Assembly: GCF_050107595.1 (NCBI RefSeq)
Contig: NZ_JBNILH010000010.1
Span: 132,167 to 196,166, forward strand
Direction: 5' to 3'
DNA from: Bacillus_AB infantis_C
Lineage (GTDB): Bacteria; Bacillota; Bacilli; Bacillales; Cytobacillaceae
DNA length: 64,000 bases
A model generated the notes under the pieces. That model had not been told where the DNA came from. It worked only from the letters and a program-made list of their open reading frames with translations, and did no database searches. Numbering within the stretch: the stretch's first letter is position 1; each line of letters opens with the position of its first letter. Both the position numbers and the translations under genes were made by a program. Of this stretch, positions 57,587 to 64,000 are shown piece after piece.

Positions 57587-58912
57587 TTAGAGAGTCTCCG
57601 CCCTGTCATCCTTCAGGGTCCAGAAGGTGATGCCGATCTTCTTGCAGATTGTGAGGTAATGCATGAATGTCAGCAGCATGATTCCTGTATTCATGCCGAT
57701 GATAATGCCGTCCATCCCAAGCCTTTGGCCGAGGAAATACATGATCGAAAACGAAACGATCGTGGACCAGACAGTATGGACAAAAGCATCCTTCATCAGA
57801 CCGAGTCCGATCAGATATGCCTGCATGGGAATGACAAAATAATGGAGCAGGAAATATGGGCATAGAAGCATGAGGTATACTGCCGCATCTTTAGAATGGA
57901 AAAACGTTTCTGTCAGCGGCTCAGCAAAGAAATAGATGGCAGCAGCTGCAGGAATGCCATAGATGGCGGTAATCAGCATCACCTGCTTCAGCAGCCCGAT
58001 GAGCACACCGGTTTCATTGCGCGCCTGCGCCTTGGACACTGCCGGGATCAGCATGATCAGAAACGAATGGGCGATAAAAGCAGGAAAAAAGCCGATCGCC
58101 ATGGCGATTCCCGTCAGCATCCCAAATTGCCCGAGTGCCATTTCCTGGCTGAGGCCGGCCTGCACAAGTGCTGCTTTTATCAAAAAAGGCTGTATGGCAT
58201 GTGTAATAGAGTGGAATACCCGCAGAGCCGTCGTCGGGATGGACACAGCCATCAGGTTCTTCCTTACCGCCGCCCCCTTCAGGCTTTCCGAGGGCCGCCC
58301 CTTTAATTGATGATATTGGATGAAAAATACATGCAGCAGGTACAGGAAAATGACGATTTCACTGCCGATGAACGTGCAGATGCCGACCAGCATGGCTGTT
58401 TCTGTATTAAAATCAAACAGCTGATACAGAAAAACAAGCAGCAGCAGCTGGAACAGCTTCCGCACAAGGCTGGTGTATGCAATCTTCCCCATTTGGTTCT
58501 TCCCCATAAAAAATCCGCGGGCAATCGATGAAAAAGAAATGATCGGGATCAGCAGGATGACCAGCCATCTGAGCAGCGGAGAGAAGTGCTGGAAGACCGG
58601 GACAAATGGCAGAATGGCCATCGCGGCAAGAAACAGCGCCGAGGAAAAAACGATGGTCAGCCTGATGGCATGGCCCAGCATGCTCCGATGGTATTTTTCT
58701 TCTTTTTCTGCAACGAATTTGGAAACGGAAATAGGAAGCTCAAAGCTGGCAAGCAGCATAACAAGGAATATCGTCGGAAGGACGGACATATACATCCCAA
58801 GCCCCCGCTCGCCCAATTCCCGCGCCAGCACCATATTCACCAGAAATTCTATGCACTCCCCCAAAAAGGAGGCAATCACCAACACGAGTGTTCCCTTCAA
58901 AAACGAATTCAT
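57587..58912 (-). CDS. SpoVB-like oligosaccharide/lipid flippase (MOP superfamily)
   Basis: A 441-aa protein with about 12-14 helices of the polysaccharide transport family. FLVNMVLARELGERGLGMYMSVLPT and AAVRKNLMAVSIPTTALRVFHSITHAI match the SpoVB/YtgP group. SpoVB members take part in spore cortex formation as lipid-linked precursor flippases. AAGGAG lies upstream of the ATG. It is divergent from cotJABC, another sporulation locus. Confidence 0.82.
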   Translation of the reverse strand: MNSFLKGTLVLVIASFLGECIEFLVNMVLARELGERGLGMYMSVLPTIFLVMLLASFELPISVSKFVAEKEEKYHRSMLGHAIRLTIVFSSALFLAAMAILPFVPVFQHFSPLLRWLVILLIPIISFSSIARGFFMGKNQMGKIAYTSLVRKLFQLLLLVFLYQLFDFNTETAMLVGICTFIGSEIVIFLYLLHVFFIQYHQLKGRPSESLKGAAVRKNLMAVSIPTTALRVFHSITHAIQPFLIKAALVQAGLSQEMALGQFGMLTGIAMAIGFFPAFIAHSFLIMLIPAVSKAQARNETGVLIGLLKQVMLITAIYGIPAAAAIYFFAEPLTETFFHSKDAAVYLMLLCPYFLLHYFVIPMQAYLIGLGLMKDAFVHTVWSTIVSFSIMYFLGQRLGMDGIIIGMNTGIMLLTFMHYLTICKKIGITFWTLKDDRAETL

Positions 58913-59125
58913 TGTTCAGATTCTCCTTGTCTCTCGATCTTTGGCCGGCAGCCATACTTTTAAAAGATATGAGACAAGTCTATGAATTATTATCCTCATG
59001 CAGGATTGCGCTATTGATTCCCTTTTTTAAAAGGAGGAGCCCGCCTCTCCAGCCTCCTCAGTTATATCCTCCCATTTTCCGCATAAGATGAAATGACGAG
59101 TTTTATCCTAAAGGAGGTTAAAGGC

Positions 59126-59374
59126 TTGAACTATCAGAATGAAGTGCATTTTACCCCAATGAAAGCCTATAGTCCCTACCACAGCCCCTATGATCCGTGT
59201 CCGCCTTTGAAAATCAAATACTACAGCACACCGCCGCACTTATATATGCATTTTCAGCCGCCGAATCTTGAGCAATTCCCGCCCCACGAAGCACTGATGA
59301 GGGGAACGCTCTGGAAGCCTCTCTATGACTATTACGACAATCGCTATAAGAAAGGAATCCACGGCCATGGCTAA
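59126..59374 (+). CDS. cotJA: Spore coat protein CotJA
   Basis: An 82-aa protein rich in Pro and Tyr: YSPYHSPYDPCPPLKIKYY and QFPPHEALMRGTLWKPLYDY are typical of CotJA. Start TTG at 59126 with AAAGGAGG 8 bp upstream. First gene of the cotJABC operon; its stop is overlapped by the cotJB start. Inner coat component, mother-cell expression expected in sporulation. Confidence 0.93.
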   Translation: MNYQNEVHFTPMKAYSPYHSPYDPCPPLKIKYYSTPPHLYMHFQPPNLEQFPPHEALMRGTLWKPLYDYYDNRYKKGIHGHG

Positions 59375-59633
59375 ACAGATGGGCAGTGAATATTACCAGC
59401 TGATGTACGAAATCCAGGCGGCGGATTTCGTGCTTGTGGAGCTTACCTTATACCTCGATACCCATCCCGGCGACAGGCAGGCTCTGCAGCAGTTCCAGCA
59501 GTTCTCTGACTATTCCCGAAAACTGAAGAAGCGATATGAAAAAGAATACGGGCCGCTCCTGCAATTCGGGGTCAGCAACAACCCCGGCGACACCTGGAAA
59601 TGGAGCCAGGGACCTTGGCCCTGGCAAGTATAA
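59367..59633 (+). CDS. cotJB: Spore coat protein CotJB
   Basis: An 88-aa protein. YYQLMYEIQAADFVLVELTLYLDTHPGD is the CotJB signature and the C-terminus ends WKWSQGPWPWQV. ATG at 59367, overlapping cotJA by 8 bp, with AAAGGA 10 bp upstream. Interacts with CotJA and CotJC in the coat of bacilli. Confidence 0.95.
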   Translation: MAKQMGSEYYQLMYEIQAADFVLVELTLYLDTHPGDRQALQQFQQFSDYSRKLKKRYEKEYGPLLQFGVSNNPGDTWKWSQGPWPWQV

Positions 59634-59645
59634 GGAGGATCCTTC

Positions 59646-60215
59646 ATGTGGGTTTATGAGAAAAAACTGCAATATCCAGTGAAAGTAAGCACCTGCAACC
59701 CAACATTGGCGAAGTATCTAATTGAACAGTATGGCGGGGCGGACGGCGAACTGGCAGCTGCCCTCCGCTACTTGAATCAGCGCTACACCATTCCGGAAAA
59801 AGTCATCGGACTCCTCACAGACATCGGGACAGAGGAATTCGCCCATCTTGAGATGATTGCGACGATGATCTATAAGCTAACCAAGGACGCCACTCCTGAA
59901 CAGCTGAAGGAAGCCGGCCTTGGAGAGCATTATGTCAATCACGACAGTGCGCTTTTTTATCATAATGCAGCCGGCGCCCCTTGGACGGCCACCTACATAC
60001 AGGCAAAAGGTGACCCTATCGCCGACCTGTACGAGGATATTGCGGCAGAAGAAAAGGCGCGGGCCACCTATCAATGGCTGATCGACATTTCTGATGACCC
60101 GGATATCAATGACAGCCTCCGTTTCCTTAGGGAAAGGGAAATCGTCCATAGCATGCGCTTCCGTGAAGCCGTGGAGATCCTGAAGGATGAGCGTGATAAA
60201 AAGAAGATATTCTAA
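59646..60215 (+). CDS. cotJC: Spore coat manganese-catalase-like protein CotJC
   Basis: A 189-aa four-helix protein of the manganese catalase family. Metal ligands are provided by segments such as GGADGELAAALRYLNQRY (Glu), IGTEEFAHLEMIAT (Glu, His) and EDIAAEEKARATYQWLI/EIVHSMRF (Glu, His). It lies 12 bp after cotJB with AAGGAGG. It probably removes peroxides in the spore or serves as a coat structural protein. Confidence 0.95.
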   Translation: MWVYEKKLQYPVKVSTCNPTLAKYLIEQYGGADGELAAALRYLNQRYTIPEKVIGLLTDIGTEEFAHLEMIATMIYKLTKDATPEQLKEAGLGEHYVNHDSALFYHNAAGAPWTATYIQAKGDPIADLYEDIAAEEKARATYQWLIDISDDPDINDSLRFLREREIVHSMRFREAVEILKDERDKKKIF

Positions 60216-60230
60216 TAGATCCAAAATGAA

Positions 60231-60260
60231 GAAGCCGGATCCTCATCCGGCTTCTGTTTG
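60231..60260. terminator. Terminator after cotJC
   Basis: GAAGCCGGAT / ATCCGGCTTC with a CCTC loop, followed by TGTTTG. It lies between cotJC and the convergent ABC-F gene. Confidence 0.8.
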
Positions 60261-62144
60261 TTAGGAAAGGCATTCTTCCAGTTTTCTATACAGTTCTTCT
60301 CTTCTTTGTTCAAGCTCTTCTTTCTCCCTGAACATATTTTGCAGGGCAGATAAATCCGTTTCGATTTCAAGCCTGCCGTCCAGTGCAGAGATTTCCTTCT
60401 CTAAAAGCGCAATGTCTTTTTCCGTCTGCTCCGGATTTTCTTTGCCCGCTTTTTGGATTTCCTGGCGCACTGCCGGCTTCTTTTTCGCCGGCTTTTCTTC
60501 TATAGTGGGCGCCTGCCTTTTTTCTGCCTTCTTCCCTTTTGCCCAATCATAGCTTCCCGCAAAGGTATGCAGCTGCCGGTTTTCAATCCAGCTGACCTTG
60601 GTGAACAGCTTATTCAGGAAATAGCGGTCATGCGAGACTGCGAGAATGGTTCCCTTATAGTCCTGCAGCGCCTCCTCCAGGACTTCCCGGGATTCAATGT
60701 CGAGATGGTTTGTCGGCTCATCCAGAATCAGAAAATTTATATCCTGGTACATCAGCTGCGCAAGGCGCAGGCGCATTTTTTCACCGCCGCTCAATTTGGA
60801 CACCCTGCGGAAAACCGCATGCCCATAGAACAGGAAGCCTGCAAGAATATTCCGGGCTTCCCCTTCCGCCACAGAAATCTCATTCCGGAATGCTTCAAGG
60901 ACGGTTTCATGCTCAGAGCCAGGCTGGATATGCTGCGACAGATAGCCTATTTTCACATTGCTCCCTACCCTTACCTCTCCGGCATCTGCCGGCACCTCGC
61001 CGAGGATCATTTTCAGCAGTGTTGACTTGCCGCTGCCATTGCTGCCGACAATCGCTGTCCTGTCCTGAAACTGGATATGGAGATCAGCTCCTTCAAAAAG
61101 CATCTGGCTGCCAAAATACTTGGAAGCCCCTTTCACCATCACTACATCCTTGCCGCTCCGCTGAGCAGAATCCAGCTCCATATTCATTTTCTTGCGGTTC
61201 AGAATGGGGCGGTCGAGCTTTTCCATCCTTTCAAGCGCTCTTTCCATGCTCCTCGCCCTTTTGTGCAGCCCTTCATTCGGCGGGTTGGCCTGGTTGGCCC
61301 ATTCCCGCAGGCGCTTGATTGCTTCCTTCATTTTCTTGATTTTCTTCTGCTGCTCTTCGTACTGCTGAAATTCCCGCAAAAGCCTTTCTTCCTTTTCTTT
61401 TACAAATCCGCTGTACCCTGTCTGATAAGAAGTGAGCTCCCCATCCTCAAGATCGAAAATCCTGCTGGCGATTTCATCCAGGAAATAGCGGTCATGGGAA
61501 ACCACAATCACGGTTCCAGCGTATTCTTTTAAAAATACTCCCAGCCACTCTACGGCATCAATATCCAGATGGTTGGTCGGCTCATCGAGCAGGAGGAAAT
61601 CCGGATTTTGCAGCAGGGTGAAGCCGAGTGAGACTTTTGTTTTTTCCCCGCCGCTCAAGGACGAAAAGCTTTTGTTCAGCAAATCCTCGATCTTAAGGCC
61701 TGCTGCCACCCTGGCCAGACTTGCCTCCATTTCATAGCCTCCGCCATGGGAAAATTGCTCCTGAAGCACGCCATATTCTGCGATATACCGCTCCAGCCTG
61801 CTGGCATCTTTTTCCTCGGCCATTGCCTGCTCGCACTCTTTCATCTTCCTCTCAACCACCGTCAGTTCCTTAAATGCCTGAAGGAGTACATCCCTGCCTG
61901 AAAAATGCTCAGGATATTCAGGAACCTGCAAGAGATAACCAATCCTCGTGCCTTTTTTCCAATGGACCTGGCCTTTATCAGGCGTCTCGGCGCCAGCCAG
62001 CAGCTTGAATAAAGTCGTCTTGCCGCTTCCATTCCTCCCTACAAGGCCCACACGGTCACCTTCATGAATCTCAAAAGCCACTTCCTCAAAGATGGTTGTG
62101 CCTCCATACATTTTTGCTATATCATTTCCGCTGCATGCGATCAT
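60261..62144 (-). CDS. ABC-F family ATPase (possible antibiotic-resistance ribosome protector)
   Basis: A 627-aa protein with two ABC domains and no membrane part. Walker A sites GLVGRNGSGKTTLFKLLAG and IVGSNGSGKSTLLKMILG; signatures LSGGEKTKVSLGF and LSGGEKMRLRLAQ; Walker B FLLLDEPTNHLD and FLILDEPTNHLD. The inter-domain linker (about residues 230-320, KEKEERLLREFQQYEEQQKK) forms the coiled hairpin that enters the ribosomal E/P region. A C-terminal coiled coil (about 560-625) follows. The start is the second ATG with GGAGG 8 bp upstream. The leader contains a 44-codon ORF and terminators, typical of drug-inducible ARE ABC-F genes. A housekeeping ABC-F factor is the alternative. Confidence 0.88.
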   Translation of the reverse strand: MIACSGNDIAKMYGGTTIFEEVAFEIHEGDRVGLVGRNGSGKTTLFKLLAGAETPDKGQVHWKKGTRIGYLLQVPEYPEHFSGRDVLLQAFKELTVVERKMKECEQAMAEEKDASRLERYIAEYGVLQEQFSHGGGYEMEASLARVAAGLKIEDLLNKSFSSLSGGEKTKVSLGFTLLQNPDFLLLDEPTNHLDIDAVEWLGVFLKEYAGTVIVVSHDRYFLDEIASRIFDLEDGELTSYQTGYSGFVKEKEERLLREFQQYEEQQKKIKKMKEAIKRLREWANQANPPNEGLHKRARSMERALERMEKLDRPILNRKKMNMELDSAQRSGKDVVMVKGASKYFGSQMLFEGADLHIQFQDRTAIVGSNGSGKSTLLKMILGEVPADAGEVRVGSNVKIGYLSQHIQPGSEHETVLEAFRNEISVAEGEARNILAGFLFYGHAVFRRVSKLSGGEKMRLRLAQLMYQDINFLILDEPTNHLDIESREVLEEALQDYKGTILAVSHDRYFLNKLFTKVSWIENRQLHTFAGSYDWAKGKKAEKRQAPTIEEKPAKKKPAVRQEIQKAGKENPEQTEKDIALLEKEISALDGRLEIETDLSALQNMFREKEELEQRREELYRKLEECLS

Positions 62145-62180
62145 GTTCATTTCCTCCAGATAATAATTGTTTTTTGGCAT

Positions 62181-62213
62181 AATAAAAAGCCATGGGAAAA
62201 ATTTACCCATGGC
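62181..62213 (-). terminator. Second leader terminator before the ABC-F gene
   Basis: GCCATGGG - TAAATTTTT - CCCATGGC on the minus strand followed by TTTTTATT, ending about 37 bp before the ABC-F start codon. Confidence 0.75.
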
Positions 62214-62255
62214 CCTGCTTTTATGACAGACCCGTCCTGAAAGCAGGACGAAGCC

Positions 62256-62287
62256 AAAAAAAGGGGAGCATTCATAAGAAGCTCCCC
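62256..62287 (-). terminator. First leader terminator before the ABC-F gene
   Basis: Minus strand GGGGAGC - 11 nt - GCTCCCC followed by TTTTTTT. Between it and the second terminator is another hairpin (CGTCCTG/CAGGACG, 62233-62250), so alternative structures are possible. Confidence 0.8.
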
Positions 62288-62325
62288 TTTTGCCCGTTCA
62301 TAAATAAGCGGATCAGAGATGTTTC

Positions 62326-62460
62326 TCACCGTTTTGTTTTCCATATGAAGTTGCTGAAAATGGACAGACTTGTCCCGTTGGCAGCAGCTTCATGAAAAAT
62401 TGCACGGCAAATCGAAAGGTATGACATCCAGTCTCCGCGCAGCAAAACAGCGTTATTCAT
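62326..62460 (-). CDS. Leader peptide of the ABC-F gene (44 aa)
   Basis: MNNAVLLRGDWMSYLSICRA, then IFHEAAANGTSLSIFSNFIWKTKR, 44 codons ending at TGA 62328-62326. An excellent ribosome binding site (GGGAGGTGG) precedes the ATG. It is followed by two terminators and then the ABC-F gene on the same transcript. The layout suggests ribosome stalling in the leader controls termination, as for vmlR- and vga-like genes. The peptide sequence itself is not known to me. Confidence 0.7.
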   Translation of the reverse strand: MNNAVLLRGDWMSYLSICRAIFHEAAANGTSLSIFSNFIWKTKR

Positions 62461-62481
62461 CTCTTCTCCACCTCCCTTTGA

Positions 62482-62524
62482 TATAGTTAGCTATATTCTA
62501 CCGTTGTCAGAATAATTTTTCAAG
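62482..62524 (-). promoter_or_regulatory. Promoter of the leader/ABC-F transcript
   Basis: Minus strand TTGAAA - 17 bp (AATTATTCTGACAACGG) - TAGAAT. A palindrome ATATAG-CTAA-CTATAT (62497-62482) overlaps the start region. Confidence 0.7.
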
Positions 62525-62683
62525 CCTGTTTTTTAAGAGATGCATTCCCCTATGCAGCAGTAGCTGACCGGCCACGCCCGGCTGAAGCATGATATGGAGG
62601 GCTTTTTCATTCTTTTGCATCTATCCGCTCTCTCTCCAATGGTTATCTTCTCCCCTTGTGAGGAATAAGGTAAATAGGCAGCT

Positions 62684-62696
62684 GGTGCCTGGCACC
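62684..62696. repeat. GGTGCCTGGCACC palindrome
   Basis: 13-bp copy of the scattered palindrome, directly upstream of the TspO-like gene. Confidence 0.7.
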
Positions 62697-62728
62697 ATGC
62701 TTAATCCATAGAGAGAGGAGAAATGAAG

Positions 62729-63448
62729 ATGCTGCGTGCCTTTCTGCATGTTATTTTCTATTTACTTGTTGTGGGCGTGAATATACTGGCAAATGCGCTT
62801 CCTTTGAATGGGCAGACCACCGGGGAAATCTCGGATCGGCTCGATGTGATGTTCACCCCTGCCGGCTATGTATTTTCAATATGGGGGCTTATTTATATAC
62901 TGCTGGGGATATGGGTATTGAGGGAATTTCCACAGGACCGGCGGGATCTTCCGCTTTATGAAAACACAAGCCTGTTGTTTATCCTCACCTGTCTGCTGAA
63001 CAGCGCGTGGATCTTTGCCTGGCATTATGAATTCTTCCTTGTGTCTGTCCTGCTGCTGACCGGCCTTCTGCTGACTCTGATCTTCCTTTACGTCCGGCTC
63101 CAGGCTGCCAGTCCGTCATTCTTCGACAGGCTGCCATTTTCCGTTTATCTCGGCTGGGTCAGCGTCGCGGTGGTTGCCAATTTCAGCTATTATCTCGTTT
63201 ATATCAGCTGGGACGGCTTCGGCCTGCCGGATGCGGCCTGGACGATTATCATGCTCTGCGTCGCTTCAGCTCTTGCCATCGTATTCCGGATCAAAAACAG
63301 CGACCGCATATACCCGCTCGTCTTTGTCTGGGCCTTCATCGGCATCGCCGTCAGGAACTGGGATGAACATGCTGCAGTATCTTACACAGCGCTGGGATTG
63401 GCGGCTGTTATTTTGATATTTGCTGTCATTCCTTTTAAGAGGGATTGA
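62729..63448 (+). CDS. TspO/MBR-like tryptophan-rich membrane protein
   Basis: A 239-aa protein with about 7 hydrophobic segments, longer than the 5-helix TspO core (about 160 aa). FTPAGYVFSIWGLIYILLGIWVL and LLNSAWIFAWHYE are characteristic of the TspO/MBR superfamily; many tryptophans are present. Either of two ATGs (62723, 62729) may be used; AGGAG is 8 bp from the second. TspO-type proteins handle porphyrins or lipids; this branch has no assigned function. Confidence 0.78.
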   Translation: MLRAFLHVIFYLLVVGVNILANALPLNGQTTGEISDRLDVMFTPAGYVFSIWGLIYILLGIWVLREFPQDRRDLPLYENTSLLFILTCLLNSAWIFAWHYEFFLVSVLLLTGLLLTLIFLYVRLQAASPSFFDRLPFSVYLGWVSVAVVANFSYYLVYISWDGFGLPDAAWTIIMLCVASALAIVFRIKNSDRIYPLVFVWAFIGIAVRNWDEHAAVSYTALGLAAVILIFAVIPFKRD

Positions 63449-63450
63449 TG

Positions 63451-63484
63451 AAAACTCCTGCTCGGTGGTGGGCAGGAGTTTTTT
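63451..63484 (+). terminator. Terminator of the TspO-like gene
   Basis: AACTCCTGC (63453-63461) / GCAGGAGTT (63472-63480) followed by TTTT. Confidence 0.8.
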
Positions 63485-63541
63485 GAATTAAAGGGAGACT
63501 AGTGTAAAAGGGAGTGAAGAATTGCCATAAAATTATAGAGC

Positions 63542-63739
63542 CCTGTTGATTGCAGCGGAAGGCACGCAGACTCCACATAAAATGCATGCGCATTTTTCTC
63601 GTGCGATGCAATTGCGAAGAAGAGGATTCAACGTCCTGCGGGAGATAGCGGCAGGGCTGAGACCCCGCAGCGCGCAAGCGTGAGGAGGCTCAGCGCAGCC
63701 CCGCGGAAAGCGAAGTGCCTGCAGCGGAAATCAACAGCC
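63542..63739 (+). repeat. GC-rich family repeat, copy with internal insertion
   Basis: Begins CCTGTTGATTGCAGCGGAAG and ends GCAGCGGAAATCAACAG. Compared with the next copy it has about 60 extra bases (about 63576-63635), which include a GCATGCGC palindrome. Part of a tandem array with spacer GATTGAAGGANTGCC. Confidence 0.8.
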
Positions 63740-63795
63740 CCCATTTAGGAAGATATTTCATGAGAGATTGAAGGACTGCCTCAAAATTACAAAGA

Positions 63796-63933
63796 CCTGT
63801 TGATTGCAGTGGAAGGCACGAAGACTCCTGCGGGAAGTAGCGGCAATGCTGAGACCCCGCAGGCGCGCAGCGGTGAGGAGGCTCAGCGCCGCCCCGCGGA
63901 AAGCGAAGTGCCTGCAGCGGAAATCAACAGCCC
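63796..63933 (+). repeat. GC-rich family repeat, second copy
   Basis: Same ends and core (GAAGGCACG...CTCCTGCGGGA...GAGGAGGCTCAGCGC...CCGCGGAAAGCGAAGTGCC) as the copies at 48.7 kb and 63.5 kb. Confidence 0.85.
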
Positions 63934-63988
63934 CTTTTAGGAGACATTTCATTCATATGGATTGAAGGATTGCCACAAAATTTCGAAG

Positions 63989-64000
63989 CCCCTGTTGATT
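63989..64000 (+). repeat. GC-rich family repeat, third copy cut by window edge
   Basis: The last 12 bases, CCCCTGTTGATT, repeat the start of the previous copies at the same distance after GATTGAAGGATTGCC, so the array continues beyond the window. Confidence 0.65.

Noticed and set aside
1..64000. tRNA, rRNA, prophage, insertion sequences or sel genes
   Set aside because: I looked for typical tRNA clusters, transposase or integrase motifs and selA/selB/selD-like proteins in the frames and saw none.

Overview
The window looks like a chromosomal segment of an aerobic, motile, spore-forming member of the Bacillaceae. The evidence is CotJA/CotJB/CotJC, a SpoVB-like flippase, MotA/MotB, SinR/SinI, a SipW/CalY(TasA) matrix cluster, AGGAGG-type ribosome binding sites, some TTG/GTG starts, and long intergenic arrays of short repeats. 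No rRNA, tRNA, prophage block, insertion sequence or CRISPR array is visible. I would not name a genus from this sequence alone.

Layout. 1-5.9 kb: a methyltransferase/flavin monooxygenase pair, then a merR - acyl-CoA ligase - acyl-CoA dehydrogenase operon whose promoter carries a perfect palindrome in a 19-bp spacer. 6-10.8 kb: a biofilm matrix region with sinR, a 46-codon convergent sinI behind a cyclic-di-GMP-I riboswitch, sipW - calY - LPDTA wall-anchor protein, a second sinR and a class D sortase. 10.8-20 kb: pseudouridine catabolism, an AlsT-like symporter, marR plus MFS, another MFS, and motAB. 20-30 kb: an SSS symporter, a selenocysteine peroxiredoxin, hutH with an attenuator-like leader, pssA, a split sigma factor (SigO/RsoA-like) with a LexA-type box, and topB. 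30-44 kb: AtoE, MFS, aminopeptidase, PanF/YhdT, a preQ1 riboswitch with queF and yhhQ, mscL, a YetJ-like channel, a second selenoprotein (UPVC motif), and a ZIP transporter. 44-49 kb: cytochrome c551 and a GMC dehydrogenase operon carrying its own tatA and tatC. 49-64 kb: CDF transporter, thioesterase, tetR plus NAD-dependent epimerase, a 52-bp repeat array, CorA, an ECF sigma factor, spoVB-like, cotJABC, an ABC-F ATPase with a 44-aa leader peptide and terminators, a TspO-like protein, and GC-rich family repeats at the end.

The most interesting points are these. (1) The matrix circuit: cyclic-di-GMP would act through a riboswitch on the SinR antagonist SinI, and the matrix locus has its own sortase with a matching LPDTA substrate instead of a classical TapA. 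(2) Two unlinked redox genes each carry an in-frame UGA exactly at the catalytic cysteine position, each followed by a SECIS-like hairpin with GU in the loop, so this organism probably makes selenoproteins although no sel genes lie in the window. (3) A GMC oxidoreductase has its own Tat system. (4) A split sigma factor appears to sit under SOS control. (5) Several unrelated intergenic regions hold 20-bp-phased tandem arrays that look like one class of element with different sequences.
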